Source of the DNA: Acidobacteriota bacterium
Lineage (GTDB): Bacteria; Acidobacteriota; Thermoanaerobaculia; Multivoradales; J023
Length of the DNA stretch: 51,216 bases
NCBI GenBank assembly: GCA_029263395.1
Contig: JAJCXO010000266.1
Coordinates: 1-51,216, forward strand
Direction: 5' to 3'
Under the pieces are notes generated by a model, which saw nothing but the letters and a program-made list of their open reading frames with translations, did no database searches and had not been told where the DNA came from. The translations under genes were made by a program, and so were the position numbers. Every line of letters begins with the position of its first letter. Position 1 is the stretch's first letter. Of this stretch, positions 1 to 8,222 are shown one piece after another.

Positions 1-293
1 AGGACCGAGTCCGGCAGCAGTGGTCACAGATTCGGGAGATCGATATCGAGGCACTGTCGCGCAATCAGCTTGAAGCGACCCGTGGCTGGCAGCTGCCAGC
101 CGACCCTGGAGAGTGGGTAGGCCAGGTAATGGCCCATGAGGATGGACTCTGGTATCTCGAACTGCGCGGTCCTCGGCTGCCGGCTCGATTCGACATCGTC
201 CACCGTTATCTTCATGTTTATGCCAGCTTTGATCCGGTGAGTGGTGCCGTCGACGACCTGACCGTGACCATCCGAGGCTGGGTACTCGAATGA
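1..293 (+). CDS. C-terminal part of an unknown protein (5' end outside window)
   Basis: A reading frame is open from the window edge (first full codon at base 3) to a TGA at 291-293 and gives about 96 residues. The tail is rich in Trp, Arg and Leu and ends RGWVLE. I recognise no domain. The stop overlaps the ATG of the next gene in an ATGA arrangement, so the two genes are probably co-transcribed and translationally coupled. Codon use matches the neighbouring real genes. No function can be given. Confidence 0.6.
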   Translation, partial: DRVRQQWSQIREIDIEALSRNQLEATRGWQLPADPGEWVGQVMAHEDGLWYLELRGPRLPARFDIVHRYLHVYASFDPVSGAVDDLTVTIRGWVLE

Positions 294-1828
294 GACAGTT
301 CAAGACGTTCAGTGTGATGGCAGGCTTGGGTGTCGTGGTGTTTTTGGCTGCGCCCGCCTTGGCGGCGCCATTTGCCTACCATGACTACAACAGCATGGTG
401 ACCGAGCTCGAAGGTTTTGCGACGGCTTTCCCTGGCCTCGCCGAACATTGGACAGCACAGGATCTTTACGGTCTACCGACAGTGCCCGATGGCGCCGTCG
501 AGCTCGAACATCATATTCTGCGGATCACCAACGAGTCCCTCGGCTTCGACAAACCGGAAGTGCTGATGGTCGGGGTTCAGCATGGTGACGAGATCGTCAG
601 CCTGGAAGTCTGTCTCGAACTCGCCCGACTCCTGCTCGAAAGCTACGGCACAGATCCATGGCTGACCGAATTGGTCGATCGGCGCGAGATCTACTTCATG
701 CCACTGGTCAATCCTCATGGCTTCAACCACGGGGTCCGGGCCAGTCCCGGAACTGAGGGCAGCGAGGATATGAACCGCGATCACATCTACGATCGCTGCG
801 ATCCCGGCTTCTGTGGTGACGATGTAAGTCTTTCGACTGTCGGGGCCCGGGCCATTCACGAAGTGGCGCGACGGCACCTGTTCCGAGTGTTGCTCGATTA
901 CCACGGTGGCATTGAGATCATCATTCATCCGTGGGGCTCGCCGCTGCACGATATGGGTAATACCGAGAGCCCCGACGACCGTATCCACAACCGATTGGGG
1001 CTTCGAATGCAGAGCTTCGGTGGCCCCTACAACGGGTTGTCGCCAGTCGGTACGTCAACCGATCTCCTCGGGGCGGTGCACGGTCCTCTGGACGATAGCG
1101 CCTATGCCAGCAGCTGGGACGTGGCGAACGCCGATGCCACCTGGCCGACCGATGGCTGGCGTGCAGCGGCCTACACCATTGAGATCTCGAACCAAAAGAT
1201 GCCACCGGTTGCGACCTTGGGTGGAGATGCCGATCTGCTGACGCCGGGTGGCTCCGAAGATGGCTATGTTCCCAAGAATCTGCGGGTTGGATTGGCTGCG
1301 ATCGACATTGCCGAGCCTTATCTGATGTGGACTAATCGAGACTCGATTCCGACCACGATCACGGCGTCCGAAACAGTGACCGTCGAGTGGCAGGTGCGGG
1401 GTTGTTTCGAAGTGGACGAGACCCGGGTCCGTTTTGGCAATGATGTTGATCCGTTGAATACATTCAGTGGCCAGACTGCTGCTCAGCAACAGATCGCTGG
1501 CACGCCGTGTTTCGGTTCGCCGACGACGTTCTCGGCTAGCGTGACCTTCCCGTCTGAAGGGACGTATTACTTGACCCCGGCAGCACGGGTCGACTCCAGC
1601 CTACTCACTCAGAACAACCCGGTACCACCCGGTACATCACCACAAAGCTGGTTGGTTCGGTCGCGAACTGAGGACGGAGTCTTGGCGATGAACGCCGTCG
1701 AGCCGACCGAGATCAATACGATCACCGGCCAGCAGTTTTGGGGTACGGAAGCCTTGGAGATTACCGTCGGTGAACCCGGCTTGATCTTTGCGGACGGTTT
1801 CGAGTCCGGTGATACCTCCGCCTGGTAA
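290..1828 (+). CDS. Secreted M14-family zinc carboxypeptidase
   Basis: A 512-residue exported metallopeptidase. A signal peptide covers about residues 1-25 (cut near APALA). The M14 catalytic set is visible: zinc ligands H98 and E101 in VQHGDE, R163 in DMNRD, third zinc ligand H205 in DYHGG, and catalytic E298 in YTIEIS. The catalytic domain spans about 28-345. A beta-rich C-terminal region follows, and the protein ends FADGFESGDTSAW, a tail I associate with secreted proteins of Thermoanaerobaculia-like bacteria and some gammaproteobacteria, where it may act in sorting. The family removes C-terminal residues from peptides; the substrate is not predictable here. It overlaps the preceding partial gene by 4 nt. 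The next gene, tauA, starts 57 nt downstream, so peptide or amino-acid scavenging beside taurine uptake is possible but unproven. Confidence 0.85.
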   Translation: MRQFKTFSVMAGLGVVVFLAAPALAAPFAYHDYNSMVTELEGFATAFPGLAEHWTAQDLYGLPTVPDGAVELEHHILRITNESLGFDKPEVLMVGVQHGDEIVSLEVCLELARLLLESYGTDPWLTELVDRREIYFMPLVNPHGFNHGVRASPGTEGSEDMNRDHIYDRCDPGFCGDDVSLSTVGARAIHEVARRHLFRVLLDYHGGIEIIIHPWGSPLHDMGNTESPDDRIHNRLGLRMQSFGGPYNGLSPVGTSTDLLGAVHGPLDDSAYASSWDVANADATWPTDGWRAAAYTIEISNQKMPPVATLGGDADLLTPGGSEDGYVPKNLRVGLAAIDIAEPYLMWTNRDSIPTTITASETVTVEWQVRGCFEVDETRVRFGNDVDPLNTFSGQTAAQQQIAGTPCFGSPTTFSASVTFPSEGTYYLTPAARVDSSLLTQNNPVPPGTSPQSWLVRSRTEDGVLAMNAVEPTEINTITGQQFWGTEALEITVGEPGLIFADGFESGDTSAW

Positions 1829-1885
1829 ACGCTTAGTTCCGCGGTTCGATCACCGTTTTTCATTACAATTCGAGATCATCAACGT

Positions 1886-2893
1886 ATGCGATATTCACTG
1901 TGTGCCTTCCTTGTTCTCTTCTGTCTGCTGCCTGGATCGGTGCAAGCAGACACCGTAACCGTCGGCTACCAGCTGATCTACAATCCATGGAAAGTGGCGA
2001 TTGCAACCGAGGCTTTCGAGCGAGCAACCGGTCGCGAAATCGATTTCCGGAAGTTCGACGCGCCAGGCAAGGTGCTGGCTGCTATGGCTTCCGGCGATGT
2101 TGACATTGCCCTTGCAGGCTCGAGTCCGATTGCCGCGGGTGTCAGTCGGGGTATCGACATGCAACTGTTTTGGATTGCCGAGGACATCGGTGCTGCCGAG
2201 GCGCTGGTGGTGCGCGACGGGTCCGGAATCGACGTCCCGCAGGATCTGGTAGGCAAGAAGTTGGCGGTGCCGTTTGCTTCGACCACTCATTATCACGCCC
2301 TGTTCGCTCTCGAGCACTATGGGATTGATCCTTCGACGGTCGAGATTCTCAACATGCAACCAAATCAGATCGCGGCGGCGTGGCTGCGTCGGCAAATCGA
2401 CGCCGCCTTCGTGTGGGATCCGGCCCTCGGGCGCATCCAGAAGACCGGCAAGGTGTTGGTCACTTCCGGTGACCTCAGCAAGCTCGGCCGTCCGACCTTT
2501 GATGGATTGGTGGTGCTACGTGACTTTGCTGAGGCCAACAAGGTGTTCATGCGCCAATTTGTCGAGGTTTTGGCCGCAACCGATGCGTCGTACCGTGACC
2601 GTCCGGAGGCTTGGACGCCGGATTCTGCCGAGGTAAAAGCGATTGTTCGTACTGTTGGTGGTGAGCCGAAGGATGTGCCCCGGGTGTTGGCGTTGTACAA
2701 TTTCTTGCCGCTCGAGACGCAGGCTTCAGAGCAGTGGTTGGGCGGAGCATCGAAAAGCGGTGCAGCCCAGGCCCTGCGCGATACCGCGGATTTCCTGCGT
2801 CAACAGAAAAAGATCCCGGACCTGGCGGCCGACTATGGTCGATTTGTCACCTCGGAGTATGTCGAGGCGGCGCTGGCGGCGCGGGCGGAGTAG
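1886..2893 (+). CDS. tauA: Taurine ABC transporter, periplasmic substrate-binding protein
   Basis: A 335-residue periplasmic binding protein of the TauA/SsuA/NrtA family. The signal peptide is residues 1-21 (PGSVQA cut). From memory it aligns along its whole length with E. coli TauA. Shared blocks include VGYQ near the mature N-terminus, RKFD, ASGDVDIALAGSSPIA, EALVV, AVPFASTTHYH, LNMQPNQIAAAW and FVWDPAL, which line the sulfonate pocket. The role is capture of taurine, or a related small sulfonate, for the TauBC importer. It leads a tight three-gene set (tauA-tauB-tauC). A nearby specificity variant, such as another sulfonate or an amine, cannot be excluded from sequence alone. Confidence 0.88.
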   Translation: MRYSLCAFLVLFCLLPGSVQADTVTVGYQLIYNPWKVAIATEAFERATGREIDFRKFDAPGKVLAAMASGDVDIALAGSSPIAAGVSRGIDMQLFWIAEDIGAAEALVVRDGSGIDVPQDLVGKKLAVPFASTTHYHALFALEHYGIDPSTVEILNMQPNQIAAAWLRRQIDAAFVWDPALGRIQKTGKVLVTSGDLSKLGRPTFDGLVVLRDFAEANKVFMRQFVEVLAATDASYRDRPEAWTPDSAEVKAIVRTVGGEPKDVPRVLALYNFLPLETQASEQWLGGASKSGAAQALRDTADFLRQQKKIPDLAADYGRFVTSEYVEAALAARAE

Positions 2894-2911
2894 GCTGACC
2901 GCCGGTTGGTT

Positions 2912-3736
2912 ATGAGCACGCTCGCCATTGAGGGCGTGTCGATGACTTTTCCCGGCCGTAGGCCAGGAGAGGACGTGACGGCGCTGTCTGATGTTGATCT
3001 CACGTTGGCATCTGGCGACTTTGTGGTTGTGGTCGGCGAGTCGGGCTGTGGCAAAACAACTCTGCTCAACTTGATGGCCGGATTCTCGAGGCCAACATCC
3101 GGCCGTTTGCTGCTCAATGGTGAGGAGATTGTCGGGCCAGGAGCCGATCGCGGTGTGGTTTTCCAGCGTAACGCTCTGATGCCTTGGCTCGATGTACTCG
3201 CGAATGTCGAGCTCGGTCTCAAATTACAGGGAGTGTCGGCAACCGAGCGGCGCGCGGCTGCGGTGCGCAATCTAGCTAGTGTCGGACTGCAAGACTTTCA
3301 TCATCACCCGGTTTATCAGCTGTCCGGTGGCATGCAACAGCGGGTCGGTATGGCGCGAGCGCTGACCAGCGACCCGGAGATGCTGTTGATGGACGAGCCC
3401 CTGGGTGCTCTCGACGCCCTGACCCGCGAGACATCGCAAGAGCTGATTCTCGACCTCTGGCAGGCGAGTGGTAAAACGGTGTTTTTCATCACCCACAGCG
3501 TCGAGGAAGCGCTGTTCATGGCTACTCGGTTGCTTGTGATGTCACCGCGTCCCGGTCGGCTGGCGGCATCCTATGATGTCGACTTTTCACGCCGATTCCT
3601 CGCTGAGCGCGATGCGCGGGCGGTGAAATCTGACGCCGAGTTCATCGCCCTGCGTGAACGTGTCCTCGAACATATTCGTTCCGGTCATGTCCGCGACGCG
3701 ACCGATGTTGGGCTTCGGGGAGGCCAGGATGGCTGA
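2912..3736 (+). CDS. tauB: Taurine ABC transporter, ATP-binding protein
   Basis: ABC ATPase of about 274 residues. The Walker A GESGCGKTT lies near residue 50, the Q-loop is VVFQRN, the signature is LSGGMQQR, Walker B is MLLMDEPLGALD and the switch His is in FITHS. The C-terminal part (RPGRL, then FSRRFLAERDARAVKSDAEFIALRE) closely resembles TauB rather than generic nitrate/sulfonate ATPases. I chose the ATG at 2912; an in-frame TTG at 2906 would add two residues. It starts 18 nt after tauA and its 3' end overlaps tauC by 8 nt. It powers import through TauC. Confidence 0.88.
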   Translation: MSTLAIEGVSMTFPGRRPGEDVTALSDVDLTLASGDFVVVVGESGCGKTTLLNLMAGFSRPTSGRLLLNGEEIVGPGADRGVVFQRNALMPWLDVLANVELGLKLQGVSATERRAAAVRNLASVGLQDFHHHPVYQLSGGMQQRVGMARALTSDPEMLLMDEPLGALDALTRETSQELILDLWQASGKTVFFITHSVEEALFMATRLLVMSPRPGRLAASYDVDFSRRFLAERDARAVKSDAEFIALRERVLEHIRSGHVRDATDVGLRGGQDG

Positions 3737-4523
3737 TAGCTACGGCGCTCCTGGAGGCGGTGGTAGTAGCCGTGGTCTCAGCTTGGCGACAACGGCGGCA
3801 CTGTTTCTCGCGTGGTGGGGCGTCACCGCAGCGGGCTGGGTGGAGCCGTTGTTCTTGCCAGGTCCTGGAGCGGTACTCGATCGGTTTCTCGAGGTTGTCG
3901 AGGAGGGATTCGGCGGCGCCACCATGGTGGAGCACATCTGGGCTAGCTTATCGCGGGTGGGTTTGGCTTTTCTGCTCGCTGTAGCGACGGCAGTACCGGT
4001 CGGTGTGTTGATGGGCATGAGTCGGGTAGCACGGGGCATTCTGGATCCACCGTTAGAATTCTATCGACCGATCCCACCGCTCGCCTATTTGCCCTTGATG
4101 GTGATTTGGTTTGGTATTGGCGAACTCACCAAGATTGTCGTCATCTACCTGGCAATTTTTGCACCGATGGCACTCAATGCCCGTGCTGGGGTGCGCTCGG
4201 TGCCGATCGAGCAGATCCACGCCGCTTACTCGATGGGGGCGTCGCGGTTGCAGGTGGTCTGGCACGTGATCTTGCGGGGCGCCATGCCGGAGATCCTTAC
4301 CGGTATGCGTATCGGTCTCGGGTTCGGCTGGACAACCTTGGTAGCTGCCGAATTGATTGCGGCCCAAGCTGGTCTCGGCGCCATGATTCAGCAGGCTTCA
4401 GATTTTTTGGTGTCCGATGTGGTGATCATGGGGATTGTCGTGATCGGCACCATCGCCTATTTATCCGACCTTGCGATGCGTTATCTGGAACGAGTGTTGA
4501 CACCTTGGAAGGGTAAGGTCTGA
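3729..4523 (+). CDS. tauC: Taurine ABC transporter, permease
   Basis: Inner-membrane permease of about 264 residues with six predicted hydrophobic segments. The ATPase-docking EAA-type loop is seen at AAYSMGASRLQVVWHVILRG, followed by GLGFGWTTLVAAELIAA, typical of TauC/SsuC. I start it at the ATG at 3729, which overlaps the tauB stop by 8 nt. A GTG-initiated extension from 3654 would lie wholly inside tauB and adds a non-hydrophobic leader, so I rejected it. No tauD-like dioxygenase follows. The downstream gene is a PLP decarboxylase 19 nt away, so this uptake system is not in a classical taurine-desulfonation operon. Confidence 0.88.
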   Translation: MADSYGAPGGGGSSRGLSLATTAALFLAWWGVTAAGWVEPLFLPGPGAVLDRFLEVVEEGFGGATMVEHIWASLSRVGLAFLLAVATAVPVGVLMGMSRVARGILDPPLEFYRPIPPLAYLPLMVIWFGIGELTKIVVIYLAIFAPMALNARAGVRSVPIEQIHAAYSMGASRLQVVWHVILRGAMPEILTGMRIGLGFGWTTLVAAELIAAQAGLGAMIQQASDFLVSDVVIMGIVVIGTIAYLSDLAMRYLERVLTPWKGKV

Positions 4524-4542
4524 GTACGGGAGTGAAGCGATC

Positions 4543-5946
4543 GTGAGGAAGGAAGATTTGAAGACCGCATTCGATCTAGCGAGTGAGTTGCTGGATCACG
4601 AAGAGAAGTCTCCGGTCAGGCCGTATATCGAGCCCGATGAACTCGCCAGTCAGCTCGATTTGACCTTGGGAACTGAAGGCCAAGCGATGGCACCGCTACT
4701 CGCCACGCTGCGGCAACTCTGGGATGCCACGCCGCGTATCGCCAGCCGGCGCTTTTTCAATCAGCTTTTTGCCGGTCGTGATGCTGTCGCCACCCTGGCC
4801 GAGATCATGTCGGTACTCGCCAACACCCCAATGCATACGTTTAAGGCGGCTGGCGCCCAGGTGCTGGTGGAGCGGGAAGTGCTCGCTCACATGGCAGCGT
4901 TAGTCGGCTTTACAGACGGCGAGGGAATGTTTACGGCTGGGGGATCTCTATCCAACCTGACAGCCATGATCCTGGCCCGCAACGAGGCACTCCCTGACGT
5001 TCGCAACCAGGGTCTTACGTCCGCTGCTGGTCGTTGCCTGGTCTACACCTCGGCTGAGGGACATTTTTCGATTTCCAGAGCACTGGGGATCACTGGGCTC
5101 GGCCGCCACAACGCACGCAAAGTACCGATCGACGGCTGTGGTCGAATGGATGTTGCTGCCCTCGCTCGCATGATCGAGGCGGATCGAAACGAAGGCGCCA
5201 CTCCGTTGATGATCAACGCCACCGCGGGTACTACTGTCTTGGGTGCTTTTGATCCCTTGCGTGAGTTGGCTTCGGTTGCGTCAGAGCACGGCCTGTGGTT
5301 ACACGTCGATGGTGCATATGGCGGCTCTGTCCTGCTGTCACGCCAGCATCGCCACCACCTCGATGGCTGCGAGCTCGCCGACTCCTTCAGTTGGGACGCG
5401 CACAAGGCCCAGGGAGTGCCCCTCAGTTGTTCGGTGTTGCTGGTACGGCGCCGTGGGTTGCTCGAGAAACATTTCGGTGAAGAAGCAGAGTATCTTTTTC
5501 AGACCCACAGCGATTACAACCCCGCGCAGCGCTCCATGCAATGTGCTCGTCGTAATGACGCGCTCAAACTGTGGGCAGCGTGGAAGCATCATGGAGATGC
5601 TGGCTACGCCCGCCGCATCGATCGGCTGTTCGCCCTTGCCGGTCGTGCCGCCGAGCAGGTGACGGCGGATCCCGAGTTGCTGTTGTGTGACCTACAGCGG
5701 TCCCAGCCGCCAGCGTCATTCAACGTCTGTTTCAGTGTTGCGGGTTGTTCGAGTGTTGAGATCTGTGAGCAGCTCGAGCGTGAGTCCCGGCTGGTCGTCA
5801 GCCACGTGCGGGTCGGCGGTCGGCGCTGGATCCGTCTGGTCTGTATTCATCCGGATCTAACCGAGGCGGACCTCGACATCTTTTTTCGTGAAGTCAAGAC
5901 CGTAGCGCGAGCCATCACTGGGGCTCCACAAGGCTCCCATCCCTGA
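4543..5946 (+). CDS. PLP-dependent decarboxylase, cysteine sulfinate/glutamate decarboxylase-like
   Basis: A 467-residue group II decarboxylase. The expected PLP residues are present: H174 (stacks on the cofactor), D256 in HVDGAYGG (pyridine nitrogen) and Schiff-base K288 in WDAHK. Long blocks (FNQLFAG, GGSLSNL, ATAGTTVLGAFDPL, HGLWLHVDGAYGGSVLLS) resemble animal CSAD/GAD enzymes more than bacterial GadB. Candidate reactions are cysteine sulfinate to hypotaurine, cysteate to taurine, or glutamate to GABA. The start is a GTG 19 nt after tauC with a modest GGAG upstream. Position directly behind tauABC favours a taurine-related substrate, which is inference from context; sequence alone does not separate CSAD from GAD or aspartate decarboxylase. 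Confidence 0.8.
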   Translation: MRKEDLKTAFDLASELLDHEEKSPVRPYIEPDELASQLDLTLGTEGQAMAPLLATLRQLWDATPRIASRRFFNQLFAGRDAVATLAEIMSVLANTPMHTFKAAGAQVLVEREVLAHMAALVGFTDGEGMFTAGGSLSNLTAMILARNEALPDVRNQGLTSAAGRCLVYTSAEGHFSISRALGITGLGRHNARKVPIDGCGRMDVAALARMIEADRNEGATPLMINATAGTTVLGAFDPLRELASVASEHGLWLHVDGAYGGSVLLSRQHRHHLDGCELADSFSWDAHKAQGVPLSCSVLLVRRRGLLEKHFGEEAEYLFQTHSDYNPAQRSMQCARRNDALKLWAAWKHHGDAGYARRIDRLFALAGRAAEQVTADPELLLCDLQRSQPPASFNVCFSVAGCSSVEICEQLERESRLVVSHVRVGGRRWIRLVCIHPDLTEADLDIFFREVKTVARAITGAPQGSHP

Positions 5947-5975
5947 CCTGAAAACGGCAAGGTAGGATCTCTTAG

Positions 5976-7988
5976 CTACAGTGCTGCAATCTCGACTCGA
6001 GCGTCGTTGAAGCAGGCGCCGCCGGCCAAGTCGGTGAGAGTGTCTGGGGCAAGGGCGTTGGGAGTTGCACCGTTGAGGGTGTTGTGAGACCACAGGCCCT
6101 TGGGCATCATCGCCACGCCGGGCTGCAGATCCCGACTGATTTGCAGCTTACATTGGACCTCACCCGAAGCATTGAACACCCGAACCGAGTCGCCGTTGTT
6201 TAGGCCGCGGGCCTGAGCGTCGTTCGGGTTCATCTCAACGGCAACTTGTCGCCGCACCAACTGGCCGAAGGTGGAGCTGATTGTGCGACTGGTCGACGGT
6301 GAGATCAAGGCTAACGGCGCCTGCTGGTTGCCGGGATCGTCCTGATAAGTGTAGAGACCGTGGGTCGCTTCGCGATCGAGGGCTTCCGAGAGCAGATGGA
6401 TCTTGCCGTCGCTGGTGCCTGGGAATAGATCGACAAACTGCACCGGGTTCTGGCCAGTTTCGGGAAAGGCAATGCCAGGATCATCGAGGGCGGTGCGCAA
6501 TTCGTCGCCGCGATCGCTTTGAGCCAGCAAACTTGCCACCAGCTCTTGCGGCGACTCCGGCTCGCCTTCGCGCCCAAGATCGAGACGATGGCACAGCTCA
6601 CCGAACACCTGGTAGTTGGGGCGCGACTCACCGACCGGTGCGATCACCGGTTGTCCTTCGAGCAGGGCATACGTGCCGTAACCGCGTCGCAGCTCGTGGT
6701 GTTCTAGGAAGGTTGTCGCCGGCAACACAACATCGGCGTAACGAGCGGTATCAGTCATCACTTGTTCGAAGACAACGGTGAACAGATCTTTGCGCTCGAG
6801 TCCAACGCGGACTTTCTCTTGTTCTGGGAGGGTCGCAAGCGGATTGGCGTTGTAGACGAAGAGGTGGTGGATCGGTGGCTCGCCGTGGAGCAACATCTCA
6901 CCGACATGATTCATGTTGACCGCTCGAGTCGCCGGCTCGTCTTCGTTCGCTAGGGCTGCCGAATTGAGGTGCCAGGCGCCAGAGTTGGAGAGGGTATAAC
7001 CTCCGCCGCGCTGCCCGAACTTGCCGGCCACGGCCGGTAAGGCGAGGATCGCGGCAATTGCCGAGCCGCCGTTGCGATTGCGCTCCGGTCCCCAGCCGCA
7101 ACGGATGACGGCAGGGGTGGTCGCCGCGTAAAGGCGGCCGAAGGTCTCGAGGTCTTCAACCGGCACCCCTGAGACTTCGGCGACACGCTCGAAGGTCCAG
7201 GTCGACGCTCTGGTGCGAAGCTCTTCGCTGCCTGTGGCGTGTTGTGCCATGAACTCTAAATCGGCCGCGCCCGACTCGAACAGCCAGCGGATGAGACTCA
7301 GCGCCACCGGTAGATCGGTCCCTGGGCGGGGCGCCAGGTGTAGATCCGCCTTCTTCGCCAACGGCGTGCGTCGAGGATCAACCACCACCAACTTGGCGCC
7401 CGCTTGCTGCGCCTGTTGGATAATCGGCACGAGATGGATACCAGCGACAGATGGATTGGCGCCCCAGACCACAATCAGGCGGGCATATCGGTAGTCGTCG
7501 AACGCCACGCCAGGCATCTTGCCGTAGAGCCCGGCTAAAGCACGACTGGTAGCCGCCGCACAGACGGTGCGCTCGAGCCGTGAGGCGCCGAGGCGGCGAA
7601 ACAGTCGTGCGTCGAGGGTGTCCTGAGTCAAATAGCCATTTGAGCCGCCGTAACACAGCGGCAGGATCGCTTCACCACCATGTTGCTCGCGGGTAGTGCG
7701 CAGGTTCTTGGCGATGAGCTCTAGAGCCGAGTCCCAATCAATGCGCTCAAATTCACCACGACCTTTTGTTCCCGTGCGTACTAGAGGGTAGCGCAACCGT
7801 TCATCACCGTAGAGGTGGCGCCCGAAGCGACGAACTTTGGAGCAAATGAAACCCTCGGTCAGAGGATTGAGTCGCGAACCTTCCAGCTTCTGGACCTTGC
7901 CATCAGTGACCGTAATCTCGAGACTGCACGTATCTGGGCAATCGAGAGGGCAAGCACTGGGAAGAATCTCGGTGTCCGTGGATCGCAT
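5976..7988 (-). CDS. Molybdopterin-dependent oxidoreductase (DMSO reductase superfamily)
   Basis: About 670 residues. The N-terminus carries a 4Fe-4S motif, C-x3-C-x3-C in ACPLDCPDTC plus a fourth Cys in GFICSK about 27 residues on. A catalytic alpha-subunit body follows (GANPSVAGIHLVP, VVVDPRRTPLAKKADLHL, YNANPLATLP, FTDTARYADVVLPATTFLEH-like blocks) and a C-terminal molydopterin dinucleotide-binding domain (NPNDAQARGLNNGDSVRVFN). I place the start at the ATG at 7986-7988 because a perfect AAGGAG (complement of 7995-8000) lies 6 nt upstream; the frame could extend to 8090. No twin-arginine signal and no electron-transfer or membrane subunit is adjacent, so a soluble cytoplasmic enzyme is likely. 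Substrate is unknown. It converges on the decarboxylase, 29 nt apart. Confidence 0.85.
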   Translation of the reverse strand: MRSTDTEILPSACPLDCPDTCSLEITVTDGKVQKLEGSRLNPLTEGFICSKVRRFGRHLYGDERLRYPLVRTGTKGRGEFERIDWDSALELIAKNLRTTREQHGGEAILPLCYGGSNGYLTQDTLDARLFRRLGASRLERTVCAAATSRALAGLYGKMPGVAFDDYRYARLIVVWGANPSVAGIHLVPIIQQAQQAGAKLVVVDPRRTPLAKKADLHLAPRPGTDLPVALSLIRWLFESGAADLEFMAQHATGSEELRTRASTWTFERVAEVSGVPVEDLETFGRLYAATTPAVIRCGWGPERNRNGGSAIAAILALPAVAGKFGQRGGGYTLSNSGAWHLNSAALANEDEPATRAVNMNHVGEMLLHGEPPIHHLFVYNANPLATLPEQEKVRVGLERKDLFTVVFEQVMTDTARYADVVLPATTFLEHHELRRGYGTYALLEGQPVIAPVGESRPNYQVFGELCHRLDLGREGEPESPQELVASLLAQSDRGDELRTALDDPGIAFPETGQNPVQFVDLFPGTSDGKIHLLSEALDREATHGLYTYQDDPGNQQAPLALISPSTSRTISSTFGQLVRRQVAVEMNPNDAQARGLNNGDSVRVFNASGEVQCKLQISRDLQPGVAMMPKGLWSHNTLNGATPNALAPDTLTDLAGGACFNDARVEIAAL

Positions 7989-8156
7989 CTTCTGCTCCTT
8001 GGGAAGACGAAGGCTTGACAGAACAAAGCGTATCTCGCGATGCGTGGGCACGCGAGACCCATTATGCGTCGATTCATGGGTACCAATCACATCTTTGGAG
8101 CACGCCCTGGTGTGTTGGTAAGCTGGCCTTCTCGAAGCGGAACAATTGAAGTGTGT

Positions 8157-8192
8157 CCAGCCGGTGCCATCTCATGATGGGCCTGGTTTTTT
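8157..8192 (+). terminator. Hairpin plus T-run upstream of the BON-OmpA gene
   Basis: CCAG (8157-8160) can pair with CTGG (8183-8186), and CCATC (8167-8171) with GATGG (8176-8180) around a TCAT loop. Six Ts follow at 8187-8192. It looks like an intrinsic terminator, yet no plus-strand gene lies upstream, so it would sit in the 5' leader of the next gene, 30 nt before its ATG. It could be an attenuator or block read-through from antisense transcription. Confidence 0.4.
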
Positions 8193-8222
8193 ATAGTGTT
8201 TTTCTTGGAAAGGGGCTCGTTT

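Noticed and set aside
3654-3728. N-terminal extension of tauC from a GTG
   Set aside because: It lies inside tauB, is not hydrophobic, and the ATG at 3729 gives the normal family length.
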